Below, in pieces: positions 25,583 through 36,309 of a stretch of DNA of 64,000 bases; position 1 is the stretch's first letter, and each line of letters begins with the position of its first letter. Both the position numbers and the translations under genes were made by a program. The stretch is taken from contig NC_066513.1 in the NCBI RefSeq assembly GCF_024679095.1, positions 14,563,710 to 14,627,709 of the forward strand, read 5' to 3'. The DNA is from Eriocheir sinensis. Taxonomy: Eukaryota; Arthropoda; Malacostraca; Decapoda; Varunidae. Under the pieces are notes generated by a model. It had not been told where the DNA came from. It searched no databases and saw nothing but the letters and a program-made list of their open reading frames with translations.

Positions 25583-26990
25583 TCAGACCCGATTATCTAC
25601 AACTACCCCTATCTCACCACCCACCTGTGTGGCTGTTGACCTGACCGCTACCTCAGTATCCCCCACCTGGGGGTCTGGCGACCCGACTGTTACCTCAGTG
25701 CCCCTCACCTGTGTGGCTGTTGACCTGACCACTACCTCAGTATCCCCCACCTGGGGGTCTGGCGACCCGACCGTTACCTCAGTGCCCCTCACCTGTGTGG
25801 CTGTTGACCTGACCGCTACCTCAGTATCCCCCACCTGGGGGTCTGGTGACCCGACCGTTACCTCAGTGCCCCTCACCTGTGTGGCTGTTGACCTGACCAC
25901 TACCTCAGTATCCCCCACCTGGGGGTCTGGTGACCTGACGTCCTCCTCAGCACTACACACCTCTAGTTCCCCCCTCACCTGAGACCTGACACTCCTACCT
26001 CCGTGGACCTCACCGTCTGAGTGAAGACTCCTCCCACTCCCAGCCAAGCCGGAAGTTTCCACACCTCGTTCCCGCTGCACCTGACTTTTCTTTAACTCTT
26101 TCAAAACTTCCTCATCCAACCCTCGGCCCAGCCTCGCCTTGCCTACACAATTTAGGTGAAGTCCATCGTTAGCAAACAAGCTCCTGTCATGAATAAAATG
26201 ATCCCAGACGTCCACAAACATGACTCCCTCACGACTACACAAATCCCTGACACGTTCGTTAATCCCCAGCATTCTACTGAGAATGAGGGAACTAACATCA
26301 TGCCGAGGGAGCAATCCACACACAACTGAACGCCGCCTGCTGTCCCTCAACTTCCCGACAAACTTCCTGTACTTGTCTAGAACCTCCTCTGACCTACCTG
26401 CAACTACATTGTTTGTTCCGACCAGGTAAACAAACACTGTCTCCTCTGAGGTAGTGACGACTAAGTCGTCAGCCTTCTCAGCTACATGCTCAATTCTACG
26501 TCCAGGAAAAACTACATGCCTCCGCCTCGCTCCCTTCCTACAAAACTCCTGGTCCTGCTGTCTAACCAAACTATCACCGACAAGAACGATGCTAGGATCG
26601 CTCTCAACTTGGTCTCCTAACACCTGGAACCTGTTCCTCGTCATGACACCACTGTAACTAACATCTGCTGCTACAGCCTTACTCCCTTTTCTAACCTGCT
26701 AGAAGGACTCTAAGGTACCTACCTTCTTCTCTACCTCACTTACTCTATCTTCCAACCTCTCTACCTTTTCAGCTACCTTAAACTCACTCTCCTCGACACT
26801 AGCTACATCCAAACCTAACACACCCTCCAGAAACTGTACCTTGCTATCTATCGCCTCTAACTTAACACTTACCTTGTGTTCAGTTTCACAGAAAAAAACA
26901 TACAGTGTAATCACCATTTTCCTGGTTGAGGAAGTCCTTCGTGAACTCCCTCCTGCAAGTCAAACACGAAAATTTAGCTGCTGGCGGCAT
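25583..26990 (-). pseudogene. ORF1: zinc-finger-like head, coiled coil, SGNH esterase
   Basis: An ATG at 26990 opens a frame with Cys-x2-Cys (FSCLTC). About 20 residues later a second Cys pair is split by a run of seven T's (plus-strand A's at 26892-26898); a one-base length change there would join the frames. The following frame (26917-26699) is heptad-like and Glu/Lys/Val-rich (coiled coil), ending at an amber codon, 26701-26699, that lies in frame with the esterase part. Counting from the Met at 26644, the esterase shows GDSL with Ser25, GTNN at 76-79 and DGLH with Asp160 and His163, the expected SGNH blocks. The tail is a repetitive acidic stretch built on an 84-bp unit and stops at TGA 25585-25583. 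ORF1 proteins of this class bind element RNA; the esterase role is not established. Confidence 0.88.
25622..25957 (-). repeat. 84-bp tandem repeat inside ORF1, four copies
   Basis: The unit starts at 25622, 25706, 25790 and 25874, exactly 84 bp apart (28 codons), with the fourth diverging after about 25935. Copies 1 and 3 share GCTACC where copies 2 and 4 have ACTACC, so the array probably grew by doubling of a 168-bp pair. In the coding strand the unit is Val/Thr/Asp/Gly-rich. Confidence 0.95.
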
Positions 26991-27420
26991 TTGACCTGAC
27001 TCTGCGAACGGGTCGGGGGAGAAAGCTACCACACGTCCGCTCAGTACGGCTGGCAGAGTGCGAGTGATGAGTTAGCGAGTTAGAGATGGTAAGGTGAAGT
27101 AGGAGGAGGAAGAGAGAAATGAAATAGAGGATGTAAAGATAATAGTTTAAAAAACGGAAAATATACCACAATTAGTTTTATAGTGTTTATGAAGTCTTTT
27201 AGTTTAGGAGGAGAAGGGGGAGAAGGAGAGGTTGGGGATGAAGAGGGGGAAAAGAAGGTGGTAAAAGAAATGACTTGTGTATAGATAAAAGTTTGAAAAA
27301 GAGGAAACATGACCCAATTAGTATAGTTTAGTTAAGCCTTTTCAGTATATCAGTATACAAAACAGGTCTCTCTCTCACACACTCAGCCTTCCTCCCTCCC
27401 TCTCACTCTCACTCCCTCTC
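26991..27420. other. probable 5' flank of the retroelement, then purine-rich DNA
   Basis: 26991-27060 is CG-rich and may be the element's 5' UTR. 27080-27310 is A/G-rich with GGAGAAGG words and contains two related segments (27142-27190 and 27290-27330: TTTAAAAAACGGAAAATATACC-like versus TTTGAAAAAGAGGAAACATGACC-like). Confidence 0.4.
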
Positions 27421-27421
27421 A

Positions 27422-27424
<3 letters not shown>

Positions 27425-27464
<40 letters not shown>
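27425..27464. repeat. (CT)n microsatellite
   Basis: Pure CT array flanked by degenerate CTC words. Confidence 0.95.
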
Positions 27465-27473
<9 letters not shown>

Positions 27474-28564
27474 TCTCTCAACCCGGCACAAGCTCGTTAA
27501 CCAAAAATCGTCGCACGAAAAACATAGTCCGAAGCATAATTCCCTTGGAGCCTTAACGCTGATGAACAACCTCTGTCATCGGGCCCAAGGGGGAGGGGGG
27601 CGATAAAAGAGAGCAGGGGTGAAGGGCAAGAGGCAAGGCTGGGTGGGTTAAAAATGGGCCCGTTATGGTAGCGGGATAAAGGGACGGCAAATGAAGGAAA
27701 AGATCTGAATGAGGAAGGAAGAGGAGGAGGGAGGGAAAAAAGGGTGTATGGGGAGGGAGTACTTTAAGGGGTGTATAGGTAGGGTGTGGAGGATGAGGAA
27801 AATGATGGGAATTATCGTTATTATTGTTCTTGGACTAAAATAGGAGACAGCGATGTACGAAGGTGAAAAAATGAAAACAGTGATGGTAATAGGGATGTAG
27901 ACCTTAGGGATGTGATGTAAGGGAAATAAAGAGCACCAGAAACTGAAAAAAAGAATATAGCGAGGGAGGGATTGAGAATAGATTATCATATTTTAGGAAC
28001 AAGAAAATATGATATAATCTATAATTATTTTAAACGCAGATTGAATAAGAAAACGAAGATTTGGAAAGTCGAACAACGAAATAAAAAAATAACGAAAAAA
28101 AGAAGAAAAAAAATGCGTAAGATATTGATCACTCATCCAAATATTTACACAAACAAACAAACAACAAACAAAAAAAAAACACGGTAAACACCAACCGTAA
28201 GAGATTAAAAGATAAAAAAGAAAAGAAAAGAGAACCATAACCAGCATCAGTGACCTCTCATATAAACAGATCAGACATAAAGAAAATAAGATTACGATTA
28301 CGATGACAAAGACGCTAATAATAATAACGACAATAATGACACTGACAATGATAGTAATGATGGTAAGCTGATGGGACGATGGACGACAGATGATGATGAT
28401 GATGGCGGCTCTTTGTCTCTCATTGCAGCTAACAAATGAGATTGCTGGTTATGGGTGTTTCAAGTAGGGATCGAGCACGTCATTTTTGAGGTGCCGGGCC
28501 GCCGTGTGTTTAGAGGCAATTACCTTCTGCTGAGATTGTGCGTCCGCGTCCAGCCAGGTAATGA
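27465..28564. other. AT-rich unique DNA, no gene seen
   Basis: A-rich at 28020-28230 and GAT-rich at 28280-28405. 28430-28560 is a GC-richer unique block. No gene recognised. Confidence 0.45.
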
Positions 28565-29470
28565 AGCCAGGTGGGAGGAAGGTAGGGAGGGAGAGGTTAA
28601 GGAGGAGGGGGCAGGGAGAAGGGTTTGAGTAGGAGGGAGGCTAAGGACGTAGGGAGAGAGGGAGGAAGGTTAAGGAGGAGGGAGGGAGAGAGAGGGAGGC
28701 TAAGGAGGAAGATGGCAAGGAGGGAGAGGGAGACTAAGGAGCAGAGAGGGGTTGGGAGTGTAAGGAGGGATGATGTAGATAAAGAAGAGAGGGAGGGTGA
28801 GGAGAGGATAAAAGGGAAGGGATAAGGAGGGGAAGGAGGTGATAAAGGGGAAGGGATGAAAGTAAAAGATTGAGAGGAGTATTCGAGGGAAGGAGAAGAA
28901 AGGTAAGATAAGGTATTAGGGAAGGGAGCAAGGGAGGTGGAAGGTAAGTAGAGCATGTGATGGGGAGGGAGGTAGGCAGAGGAAGGGTAAGGAGGGCAGG
29001 TATGGGAGAGGAGGGGGAAGAGAGGAAAGGTGTGGAAAAATACTAGAGGGAGTGTGTGGAGGAGTGACAGTGTATGGAGGGAGAGAAGGATGAAAAGTGG
29101 AAGGAACGGAGAAGAAACAGATTACGCTGGTGGTGATTCGATAGATGTGAAATGACATAGAAATTACAGATAAGGAAAGAAAATAGACAGGCAAGGTAGG
29201 AGAGAGGAGGAAGGAGCAAATGAAGGGAGAAAAAAAGATAACACCCCAAAAAAGGGAAGAGGTGAAAAAAGGAACGAAGAAGAGGTGTGATGAGATGAAG
29301 ACTACGAAAAGAAGGAAATGGAGAGAAATGTAGAATGGGAAGAGGGGAGGAATAACGAAAGGGAGGCAGGAGGCAGCAGGGAGGAGGAGGGGATAGGAAG
29401 GGAGAGAGACAGAGAGTGAAAGAGAGAGGGAGAGAGAGGAAGGGAGAGAGAGAGAGGGAGAGGGGAGGAG
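28565..29470. repeat. 0.9-kb polypurine tract
   Basis: A/G-dominated plus strand with AAGGAGGAGGGAGG-like words repeated irregularly. Confidence 0.88.
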
Positions 29471-29684
29471 AGGTCAGTCAAGAGGCGGAACTGTCTGTCA
29501 ATTTTCTGGGTAATGATATTGGCTTTTTTAGACATACATTATTGGGTGGAGTGCGTCCAATAGGCGGGCGGGCTTTGTTTTTATTAATCCCAAATTGATA
29601 ACTCAAGCAACAGGCCTTTGTGACGACAGTTCCAGACTTTAACAGACAATCACCTTTGAAGCGAGGCAGCACATATGAGGCACG
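29471..29684. promoter_or_regulatory. unique block with an inverted CCAAT pair
   Basis: ATTGG at 29541-29545 and CCAAT at 29557-29561, followed by AGGCGGGCGGGC. CCAAT pairs near GC boxes are typical of NF-Y promoters, but no transcript is visible. Confidence 0.25.
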
Positions 29685-29722
29685 AGGAGGAGGAGGAGGA
29701 GGAGGCGGAGGAGGAGGAGGAG
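29685..29722. repeat. (GGA)n with one GCG unit
   Basis: Triplet array. Confidence 0.93.
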
Positions 29723-30265
29723 AGGAGGCTGGTCGACGCCCCTCCGGCCCTCTAACGGCGCGAGGTACAAAGGTCAGGTTTAATAAGCACTTGGCGATGT
29801 TTTACGTGAGCGACACATCACTCGGGGTCTGTTTGTCTGGACGCACTCTCGCCCGTCCCGCCAGCACCGCCCCCACTCACCCACGACTCGCCGACGACAC
29901 TTATCTTTCCCCTGCTCATCCTCATCCTCATGATTATTACTCTAATCCTGATCCTGATCCGTCCTTCTCGTCCTCCTCGTCGTTTTCTTTCTGGTCATAC
30001 TAATCATTATCCCTTTTCTCCTCGTCTTCGTCCACCTCCTTGTCTTTCTCGACCTTGTGTTAATCTGATCTATTTTCTTTCTTCCACCACCTCCACTCAT
30101 TGACGACTCTCTCCTCCTCCTCCTCCTCCTCCTCCTCCTTTTCCTCCTCTCCCTCCTCTTTCCTCCTAGTCTTACATTCTCGTCATCATTATCATCCTCC
30201 TCGCCCCTCCTCCCCACCACTCCCCACGTCCCCGCAAGGAAGGCCTCAATCCACCCTCATCGTGG
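29723..30265. other. mixed triplet-rich DNA, no gene
   Basis: CTC triplets at 30111-30138 and CATCCT/GATCCT words at 29915-29965. No gene recognised. Confidence 0.5.
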
Positions 30266-30289
30266 TCGCCGCCGCCGCCGCCGCCGCAG
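30266..30289. repeat. (GCC)n microsatellite
   Basis: Eight CGCC-type triplets. Confidence 0.93.
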
Positions 30290-30860
30290 CTACTAATGAC
30301 AGGCGGCCGCTGATTCCACATTTTTCTTTGTTAATAACTTTCCGGGTCGTGTTATGAAATAGTAATGAATTGATTCGCGGATCTGCATTAACACTGCTAA
30401 ACGGCCGATCACACAAATCGTATTAAGTTTATTGGTAATTACCCTCAGACTAATGAACGATAGATTGTTTAAAATGGTAATAACAGTTAGCAGCATACAA
30501 TTACTTACATTTTAACTATGTTGATATTGAGCAGGAATGAAGAACAGATGGGCACATTCACAATGCTAATGGCGCAATTTCATCAGTGTTGGACGGCGCG
30601 GTATCGGTCATATTGGCATATCGTCCCCGGACCGGCGAGGGCGCCCGGCCACGCACAAATCTTGGTAATGGTGGACACGGTAATCACAGGCCTTTGTTGA
30701 TGTCGCCCTCCCTCCCTTGCTCACCCTTCCACCCTCTCCACCTAACCTCTCCACCCGCCCATCCACCAGCCCTCCCTGCTCACCCTACAACCCACCCACT
30801 CACTCCGAGTTTCCTCCACCTCTCCCGTGCACTATGGGTCGCCGGCCTCCTCGGTGTGCT
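30290..30860. other. unique AT/CpG mixed block, no gene seen
   Basis: Non-repetitive sequence with several TAAT cores and a SOX-like CCTTTGTT near 30691. A related CAGGCCTTTGTG lies at 29600. Conservation cannot be judged here. Confidence 0.35.
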
Positions 30861-31760
30861 GGGGTAAGTGAAAGAGGGTGAAAACGGCCTAAGACTTGAA
30901 GGGCGGCGAGGGGAGAGGAAAGTGTGCGAGCAGTGTCTTGTGAGGAGGGAAGGAGTGCTCTGAAGAGAGATGGGAGAGAAAGACGTTTTGAGGGGAGAAT
31001 AAAGGGGGAGGAAGGAAAAGAGGGAAGGAGGGACACTGTTGTTGTTTTGAGTAAGGAGAGGGAAATAGATTTTTGTAAGGAGAAAAATAAGAGTTTATAG
31101 ATTAGGTAAGAAAAATAACGTTGAAGACGGAAATAATAATAGCTTTTAAGAGGTGAAGAAATGAGGTCTTAGGGGTAGAAAAGGAAATGGAAAAATCTTA
31201 TGGGAAAGGGATAAGAAAGCAGGATACGGGAAGAGAAAGAAAAAATTGAGAGGGATGAAGAGTAATCCTGAAGGGAGGGAAGAAGGGGAAGTATTGGGCT
31301 AAGGAAAACAGAGTTGAGGTTGAGGAAACTTATGTCTTCGAAAATGCATATCAAGGTCATTCTAAAACAAGAAAAAAAAGATTGTGGGAGAGAGACAGGA
31401 GACAGAAGGAAAGTGGAAAGGAGTGAGAGTCGATTGGAATGGAACAGGAGGGAGTGGACAGGGAGGAATAGAAGATAGTAGTTGGAGGGTATAGGGAGGG
31501 AAAGGGAGGTATAGAAGGGATGGTTGTGTGATGGGAAGAGGTAAAGGGAAAGGGAAGTAAGGGGAAAGGGAAAGAGAGGAGGAAAGGAAAGAGGGAATGG
31601 AAGTGTGGGCTTGCGTAAGGGGGAAGGGAGATAAGGGGTAGAGGAGTTAAAGGGGAGGGGAAGAAGGGAAGGAAAGGAAAGAGGGGATGGAAGAGTGGGC
31701 TGGTGTAACGGGGAGGGGAAAAGAGAGGGAGAGGAGACAAGGGGGATCGGGGAGGAGGGT
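30861..31760. repeat. polypurine tract with a 90-bp duplication
   Basis: A/G-rich plus strand. GTGGGCTTGCGTAA at 31605 and GTGGGCTGGTGTAA at 31695 mark a 90-bp tandem pair at about 31575-31750. Confidence 0.82.
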
Positions 31761-31906
31761 GTAAGTGTATTTTGTGGGCGCCGGACATATTGCAAGCGGG
31801 GAGTGAAAGGCGGGGAGGTATAATATTCATAGAGAGGCTTTCATTAGAGGCGGGGATCAGGCTGGCGGGCGTGCTAAAAGGGTCCTTAGTATTGCTGCCG
31901 CGGCGA

Positions 31907-32012
31907 CACCACCACCACCACCACCACTACCACCACCACCACAATCACCATCACCACCACCACCACCACCACAATCACCATCACCACCACCACCACCACC
32001 ACAAATACCATC
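31907..32012. repeat. (CAC)n with a 30-bp higher-order period
   Basis: ACAATCACCATCACC begins at 31941 and again at 31971, then as a variant (ACAAATACCATC) at 32001, so the CAC array has an overlying 30-bp unit. Confidence 0.9.
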
Positions 32013-32088
32013 ATCACCACCTTTACTGTAACAACCACAACCACAGCTAATAGGGCTAATATGATCACTCTTCTACTTCGTCTAACTA

Positions 32089-32090
32089 TA

Positions 32091-32134
<44 letters not shown>

Positions 32135-32155
32135 CACTACTACCACCACCACCAT
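32089..32155. repeat. (ACT)n then (ACC)n microsatellite
   Basis: About 15 ACT units grading into ACC. Confidence 0.94.
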
Positions 32156-32584
32156 CACCTGTTCAGACTCACATTCATGGTCCTTTTCCGTCAAGATCTG
32201 AGACGACAACAGTAACAACGATAGGCGACGACAACGACAACGACGACTACAACGACGAAGTTAGCACACACGGAATATAAAAAACGACTTAATAATAAAG
32301 GCCAATGCGTGTCCAATATATAGTCCGATGCTCTCTTAATAGGGTCGAGAAACATAACTCAGGGCGCGTAAAAGAAAATAATGATAATAAAACTCGAAGG
32401 CAAACACTCCTTCAATACGGTGCTGAATGGCGTCCTCATCCATTAGAGATGTGAGGGACTCCGGAGCAAGCTAAGAAGTCTTGCATTATTAGGTTGAATT
32501 CTTTGACGAGTAATTCAGGCAAGACGCGTTCCTCATAGCTGGGTTTAAAAAGAAAGGTAATAAGGAATGCAACGCCAGGTAAAG
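32156..32584. other. unique DNA, no gene seen
   Basis: GACAACGAC-like words at 32210-32260, otherwise featureless. Confidence 0.45.
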
Positions 32585-33180
32585 GACAGGTGAAATTAGT
32601 TATCGAGTACTTTCTCCTTCATTGTCGTAGTCTATTGAATAATGTAGATAGATAGGATGTGAGATTAGCGACGAAATGAAGTGCAAATAATGGTTGAGTA
32701 TGTGTTGAATCGGATATACTTTCTCCTTCATTGTAATAGTCTGTTAAATATTATAGATAGATATGATATGAAACCAGCAATGGAATGAAGTGCAAAGAAA
32801 GATTGAGTCAGTGTTGAATTGAATCTTGAAGGCTTTTGTTAGTTGCCTCATTTCATCTTAAAGGTTTATGGATCTATTAGAAGGTAAATGACAGGTGAAA
32901 TTAGTTATCGAAGACTTTCTCCTCCATTATTGTAGTCTGTTAAATAATATAGAGAGATTAGATGTGAAATTAGCAATGAAGTGAAGTGTAAAGAAAGACT
33001 GTGTAAGTGTTGAACTGAGTATACTGCCTCCTTCACTGTTATAGTCTGCTAAATAATATAGATAGATAGGATGTGAAATTAGCAATGGAATGTAATGCAA
33101 AGAAAGATTGAGTAAGTGTTGAATTGAATCTTGAAGGCTTCGTGAAATTTACCTCATCACACCTCAAGACTTTAGTTGTC
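32585..33180. repeat. higher-order tandem repeat: 305-bp unit, two copies, each with two 110-bp subunits
   Basis: GACAGGTGAAATTAGTTATCGA occurs at 32585 and 32890 (305 bp apart). Within each copy a 110-bp subunit (CTTTCTCCTTCATTGT, then TAATATAGATAGATAGGATGTGAAATTAGCAATG) occurs twice, followed by an 85-bp spacer beginning GAATCTTGAAGGC. Confidence 0.9.
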
Positions 33181-33384
33181 ATACGAAAAAGTGAAAATAA
33201 TGACATACTTTATATTGTAGAAATTACCACGCACTGTCTAACATCACTTTCTACCCGGTACAAGTAACACACAAACAGACACAAAGAATGTAAATGTAAA
33301 TAAACAAAAATATAAACAAGGGTACATTTAGCACTAGCACACAAACAGACCGATGGGATGCACAATTAAATAAAAGTATATAAT

Positions 33385-33840
33385 GTAAAGAAGCGTCCAT
33401 TAAACATCACAACACCTATCAAATCACCTGTTCAACATCATAACAGCTGTTCAATCACCTGTACAACATCCCTTTTCTGCCACTCTTAAGTATATAAGTT
33501 TTCTGCCCCTCCCAAGTATATATGTAAATAAGCGCCCATTAAACATCACAGCATCTATCAGATCACCTGTTCAACATCGTAACAGGTATTCAATCACCTG
33601 TTCAACATCTCTTTCTGCCACTCCTAAGTATATAAGTAAATAAGTGTACATTAAATATCACAGCTATCAAATCCCCTGTTCAACATCGTAACAGGTATTC
33701 AGTCAGCTGTTCAACATCCCTTTTCTGCCACTCAAGTATATATGTAAAGAAGTGCACATTAAATATCACAGCTATCAAATCACCTGTTCAACATCGTAAC
33801 AGGTACTCAATCACCTGTTCAACTTCTTTTTACTACCTCT
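33385..33840. repeat. 108-139 bp tandem repeat, four copies, with internal hairpin
   Basis: GTAAAKAAGYG recurs at 33385, 33524, 33636 and 33744. Copies 2-4 contain ACCTGTT, nine bases, AACAGGT, a 7-bp inverted repeat; copy 1 has the slightly altered AACAGCT. The loss of 25-30 bp from copy 2 onward explains the shortening periods (139, 112, 108). Confidence 0.9.
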
Positions 33841-34160
33841 CATAATCCTCTCAAGAAGCGTAACACCTCCTCTCTTCTCTTTCGCAGCGATCTGATCCCC
33901 GGCCACTCACTAAGCATTTTACATTAATATTCCACGCGCGATCTAAATGCGTGATAAGTCCCATGAATTACCCACGGCGACAACCGACTCGCATTCGCTA
34001 TGTATGAGAAAACTCGAAAAAAAACATCAATTAAATGTGTTTGTGCACTGGTTTAATCATTATTGAAGTGGCGGCTAAGTTTGCTTTTTTTTGCCTTTCT
34101 TTCTTCCTCGGAGTGTCGTGCCGGCGAGAGTGAGTGTGTTGTGCATTATTCCATTTATAA
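33841..34160. other. unique DNA, no gene seen
   Basis: Includes CTTCGCAGCG-like and CACGCGCGATC sequence. No gene recognised. Confidence 0.4.
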
Positions 34161-34640
34161 GTGAAGGACAAATAGCGTGAGCGAATTGGAGGAGTGGAAG
34201 AAAGAACAGGAGGAAGAGGAAAGAAGCATATGTTAGATGAAGAGAGAGGGAAGGTGGGAGGGAGCGGGAGAGGGAGAGAACACAAGGTAGACAGAGAGGG
34301 AGAGAGAGGGAGAGTCGAAGAAGGAACAAGAGGAAAAGTATAGAAGCGAGACAGATAAATATATATAGGAAGGGAGAGAGTGGAAGAAAGAACAATAGGA
34401 AGAGGAAAGAATAAGAGGAAGAGGAGAGAAGGATATGTTGAAGGAATAGAAGAAAAAAGATAGGGAGTGAGATAGATATAGAGAGACCTGAAGACAGAAC
34501 AAGAGGAAGAGGAAAGAAGTGTATGTTAGAGGAAGAGGGAAGAAGGAAGAGAACAAGAGAGCGAGAGAGATAGATCGGTAGACAAAGATAGATAGAGAGA
34601 GCAAAGTGAATGCGAGAGAAAGCGTTACAAAGTTCCAGAC
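34160..34640. repeat. polypurine tract with degenerate GAGAGTGGAAGAAAGAACA repeats
   Basis: A/G-rich plus strand. A phrase like GGAAGAAAGAACAAGAGGAAGAGGAAAGAA recurs near 34195, 34316, 34381 and 34490. Confidence 0.8.
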
Positions 34641-34714
34641 ATTGTTGGAATATTAACGTCGGAATAAATGGAAATCAGCCGTAATATCCGCCGTCTCGAT
34701 CACGCCGCGCAAAT

Positions 34715-35000
34715 ATCTCTTTATAAATAAAATGTGGAGCATCACTCTCCGTCCGGCGCTCGGCGGAGGCCGCTCCGTCACATAGCAAAAATGTTTTTTC
34801 ATCGCACACCCAATCAGGCGGCGGCCAATCAGGGAACAGCTTTGTATGACGTCATGGCGCTGAACGAGTGTGGCGTCGCCTCATTGGCTAATCTCGTCAT
34901 GATAAAACATGAGAGAAGAGCTCTCAGCGCCTCCGATTGGCCGGCGCCTCGGCACATCACACGAAAACATCATAAATACATTTGTTGTCATTAGCGGACC
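34715..35000. promoter_or_regulatory. candidate NF-Y/CRE promoter or CpG-rich enhancer
   Basis: Four CCAAT boxes: CCAAT at 34810-34814 and 34825-34829 (both in CCAATCAGG context), ATTGG at 34883-34887 and 34936-34940. A perfect cAMP-response palindrome TGACGTCA sits at 34847-34854. TATAAATA at 34722-34729 would serve a leftward transcript, with the boxes about 85-215 bp upstream. CATAAATAC at 34971-34979 and TTGTCATTAG at 34985 could serve a rightward one. The block is CpG-rich, unlike its surroundings. No exon is recognised on either side. Confidence 0.45.
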
Positions 35001-35450
35001 TTCGCGGAAACGGACGCCGGGCGAGCGACGCGCCGCGCGCCAGAAAGAACGAGGTGGCCGCGGAAGAAAGCAAAGAGGAGGCTCGGATTTCGGTGCCTCT
35101 TCTTTTTCTTTTACTCTCATCGGCGAGTTTTTGCGCCGCGCGTCGGTAATGCCACGGATAAATGATCGGCACAGACCCCCTCTTGGCAGTCCCCACCATC
35201 TTTGTCCCTCTCAATCGTCCCCCCGTACCTCCCTCCCTCCGCCCTCTCTCCTTGTCGCGTCCATGTGTTCCAGCGGGGGCGACCAACACGTGCTTAGGTT
35301 GAGGCTCAGGGCTATGATTGGGCAGGGGGGGAGGGGCGTGTGTGCGTATGTTGAGGCTCAGGCTAGTAAGGGGTGTTGGGGCAGGTGTGCGTGTGGGAGT
35401 GTGCGCGTTTGTGTGTCCCTAGTTTACACTTTTAAGCAATTTCATCAGTA
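35001..35450. other. CpG-rich DNA with an unrecognised open frame
   Basis: A plus-strand frame from 34909 stays open for about 180 codons before entering (ATT)n, where it becomes poly-Tyr. It is Arg/Gly/Ser-rich with no domain. It could be a first exon of a gene driven by the block at 34715-35000, but I see no clear splice donor and do not call it. Confidence 0.25.
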
Positions 35451-35452
35451 TG

Positions 35453-35764
<312 letters not shown>

Positions 35765-35813
35765 GCCATCATCAGCATCCTCCTCTTCATCATCATCATC
35801 ATCATCATCTCTA

Positions 35814-36045
35814 GTATCATTATAAAGTCTTTCAGTTTTCATGTAGCAACAACTTTTTAACATACAAGTTTAAAAAATACCAACAAAATAATAACTTTTA
35901 TGTCGAGTGTATTGAGTGACGGAGGAAGAAAAGTCCGGTAATCTTTGCGAGAGAAAAAGAAGAATGAAAAGAACAGGGAATTTTAACTGTTTTCCTTCAG
36001 TCATTTGGCGTCACGACCCTGGCTGCTGTAATGATTGAGGAGGAA
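35814..36045. other. unique AT-rich DNA, no gene
   Basis: Nothing recognised. Confidence 0.45.
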
Positions 36046-36087
36046 GAGGAGGAGGAGGAGGAGGAGAAGGAAGAGGAGGAGGAAGAA
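36046..36087. repeat. (GGA)n/GAAGGA tract at a retroelement tail
   Basis: Adjoins the 3' end of the 95-bp tail copy, as at 22064-22101. Confidence 0.9.
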
Positions 36088-36176
36088 GGAATACATAGGA
36101 ATACATAGGAAGAACAGACACCAGAAGACCTATCGGTCTATGGCGAGGGTGTCTGTTTACTACCGCTACTACTAGT

Positions 36177-36182
<6 letters not shown>
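36088..36182 (-). mobile_element. 95-bp 5'-truncated tail of the CR1-like element
   Basis: Differs at one position from 22102-22196. It holds only the last 95 bp of the family, ending with two TTCCTATGTA units in minus orientation. Severe 5' truncation is typical of non-LTR insertion. On its 5' side is a (GATTA)n array whose unit matches the element's own TAGATTAC at the break. Confidence 0.88.

Positions 36183-36309
<127 letters not shown>

Larger units (their letters stand above)
22102..26990 (-). mobile_element. near full-length CR1-like non-LTR retrotransposon
   Basis: About 4.9 kb on the minus strand. In element order: ORF1 (26990-25583) with a zinc-finger-like head, coiled coil, SGNH esterase and an 84-bp coding repeat; ORF2 (25582-22752) with APE endonuclease and RT; then a long 3' UTR. 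An esterase in ORF1 is established for CR1-like elements. The 3' terminus is inferred to be at 22102, because the last 95 bp recur at 36088-36182 as a separate 5'-truncated copy ending in two TTCCTATGTA units. The 3' UTR includes a foreign or duplicated piece at about 22411-22640. The 5' end is uncertain; CG-rich sequence continues to about 27060. Frameshifts and stops make this copy inactive. Confidence 0.88.
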
